From an uncultured Pyrinomonas sp. (GTDB taxonomy: Bacteria; Acidobacteriota; Blastocatellia; Pyrinomonadales; Pyrinomonadaceae): 5,298 nucleotides of DNA. A program made the translations under genes and the position numbers. Shown in pieces: positions 5,060 to 5,298 of this stretch. The stretch is taken from positions 1 to 5,298 of the forward strand of contig CAKZOF010000663.1 of assembly GCA_937135995.1 (NCBI GenBank), written 5' to 3'. The notes beneath the pieces are model-generated. The model saw only the letters and a program-made list of their open reading frames with translations, had not been told where the DNA came from and did no database searches. Within the stretch, counting starts at the first letter, position 1. Every line of letters begins with the position of its first letter.

Positions 5060-5298
5060 TCAGAAGCAGTTGCCCGTTCTGTGATGGGTATGCTCATCTG
5101 GCGCGCCGAACGAAATCCCGATGTCGCGTGCCGTCCGCACTAGCTGGCCATCGGGCGGCACGGTCTTGATGTTGCTGATCGCTTCCAACAGCGGTACGGT
5201 GATGATGTTGGCCGCCTGAAGCGCGACCATCACGCCGCGCTCGCCGTTCATCAACGCGCGTACGGCGTTGGCGCCGAAACTGGTCGCCAGCATACGGT
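5060..5298 (-). CDS. 6-phosphofructokinase family enzyme, C-terminal end, partial
   Basis: The last 79 codons of a gene whose start lies beyond the right edge. It reads RMLATSFGANAVRALMNG, then GVMVALQAANIITVPLLEA, then IKTVPP and LVRTARDIGISFG. This matches the C-terminal block of PfkA-type phosphofructokinases (RxLATRFG..AV, MVAL.G..I..VPL.EA, KTVP), which phosphorylate fructose 6-phosphate in glycolysis. The LVRTAR-IG-SFG ending recalls enzymes of the cyanobacterial or mixed-substrate (ATP or pyrophosphate) branch, but the residues that decide the phosphoryl donor are outside the window. The Met at 5293 is internal to the conserved block, not a start, because the frame remains open to the edge with Arg before it. 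A short His-rich tail (DEHTHH) precedes the stop. No terminator is visible between this gene and the greA promoter. Confidence 0.88.
   Translation of the reverse strand, partial: RMLATSFGANAVRALMNGERGVMVALQAANIITVPLLEAISNIKTVPPDGQLVRTARDIGISFGAPDEHTHHRTGNCF

Overview
This is a GC-rich bacterial chromosomal window (roughly 60 % GC by eye). Almost everything is coded on the minus strand, in this transcription order: phosphofructokinase C-terminus, greA, a CDP-alcohol phosphatidyltransferase of the phosphatidylinositol-phosphate-synthase type, a zinc-ribbon membrane protein, a doubtful small ORF, a biotin carboxylase and a biotin carboxyl carrier protein. The only plus-strand gene is the tail of a polyketide-type ketosynthase at the left edge, convergent with the carrier protein gene. 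The separate biotin carboxylase and carrier of acyl-CoA carboxylase type, the bacterial inositol-lipid-type synthase and the hybrid zinc-ribbon/pseudopilin-like protein would suit an Acidobacteriota-like (for example Blastocatellia) genome. That placement is an inference from general resemblance, not a demonstrated assignment.

Layout. 2-202 (+): ketosynthase C-terminus. 203-296: convergent spacer with a T8 run. 297-803 (-): biotin carrier. 804-906: spacer with a possible hairpin. 907-2409 (-): biotin carboxylase. 2410-2680: spacer holding a 56-codon ORF that overlaps the upstream stop as ATGA and whose coding signal appears to change frame twice. 2681-3601 (-): zinc-ribbon, three-TM protein with a GspG-like C-terminus. 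3602-3700: spacer with a strong hairpin. 3701-4399 (-): PIP-synthase-like enzyme, only 4 nt after greA. 4404-4928 (-): greA, with a perfect TATAAT promoter and a leader of about 87 nt holding a possible 10-residue upstream ORF. 5060-5298 (-): phosphofructokinase tail, running out of the window. No gene-free stretch exceeds 300 bases.

Function. Biotin carboxylase and carrier form the carboxybiotin-making half of an acetyl-/propionyl-CoA-type carboxylase. No carboxyltransferase is in view, so its acyl-CoA substrate cannot be read from this window. greA and the phosphatidyltransferase look translationally coupled. Three consecutive genes (greA, the phosphatidyltransferase, the zinc-ribbon gene) use GTG, GTG and TTG starts, each with a usable Shine-Dalgarno. 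Most of the window is ordinary housekeeping. The less usual items are the zinc-ribbon/GspG-like protein, the frame-switching small ORF, the hairpin at 3635-3659 and the greA leader. I see no mobile element, CRISPR array, tRNA or rRNA, and no convincing novel multi-gene system.
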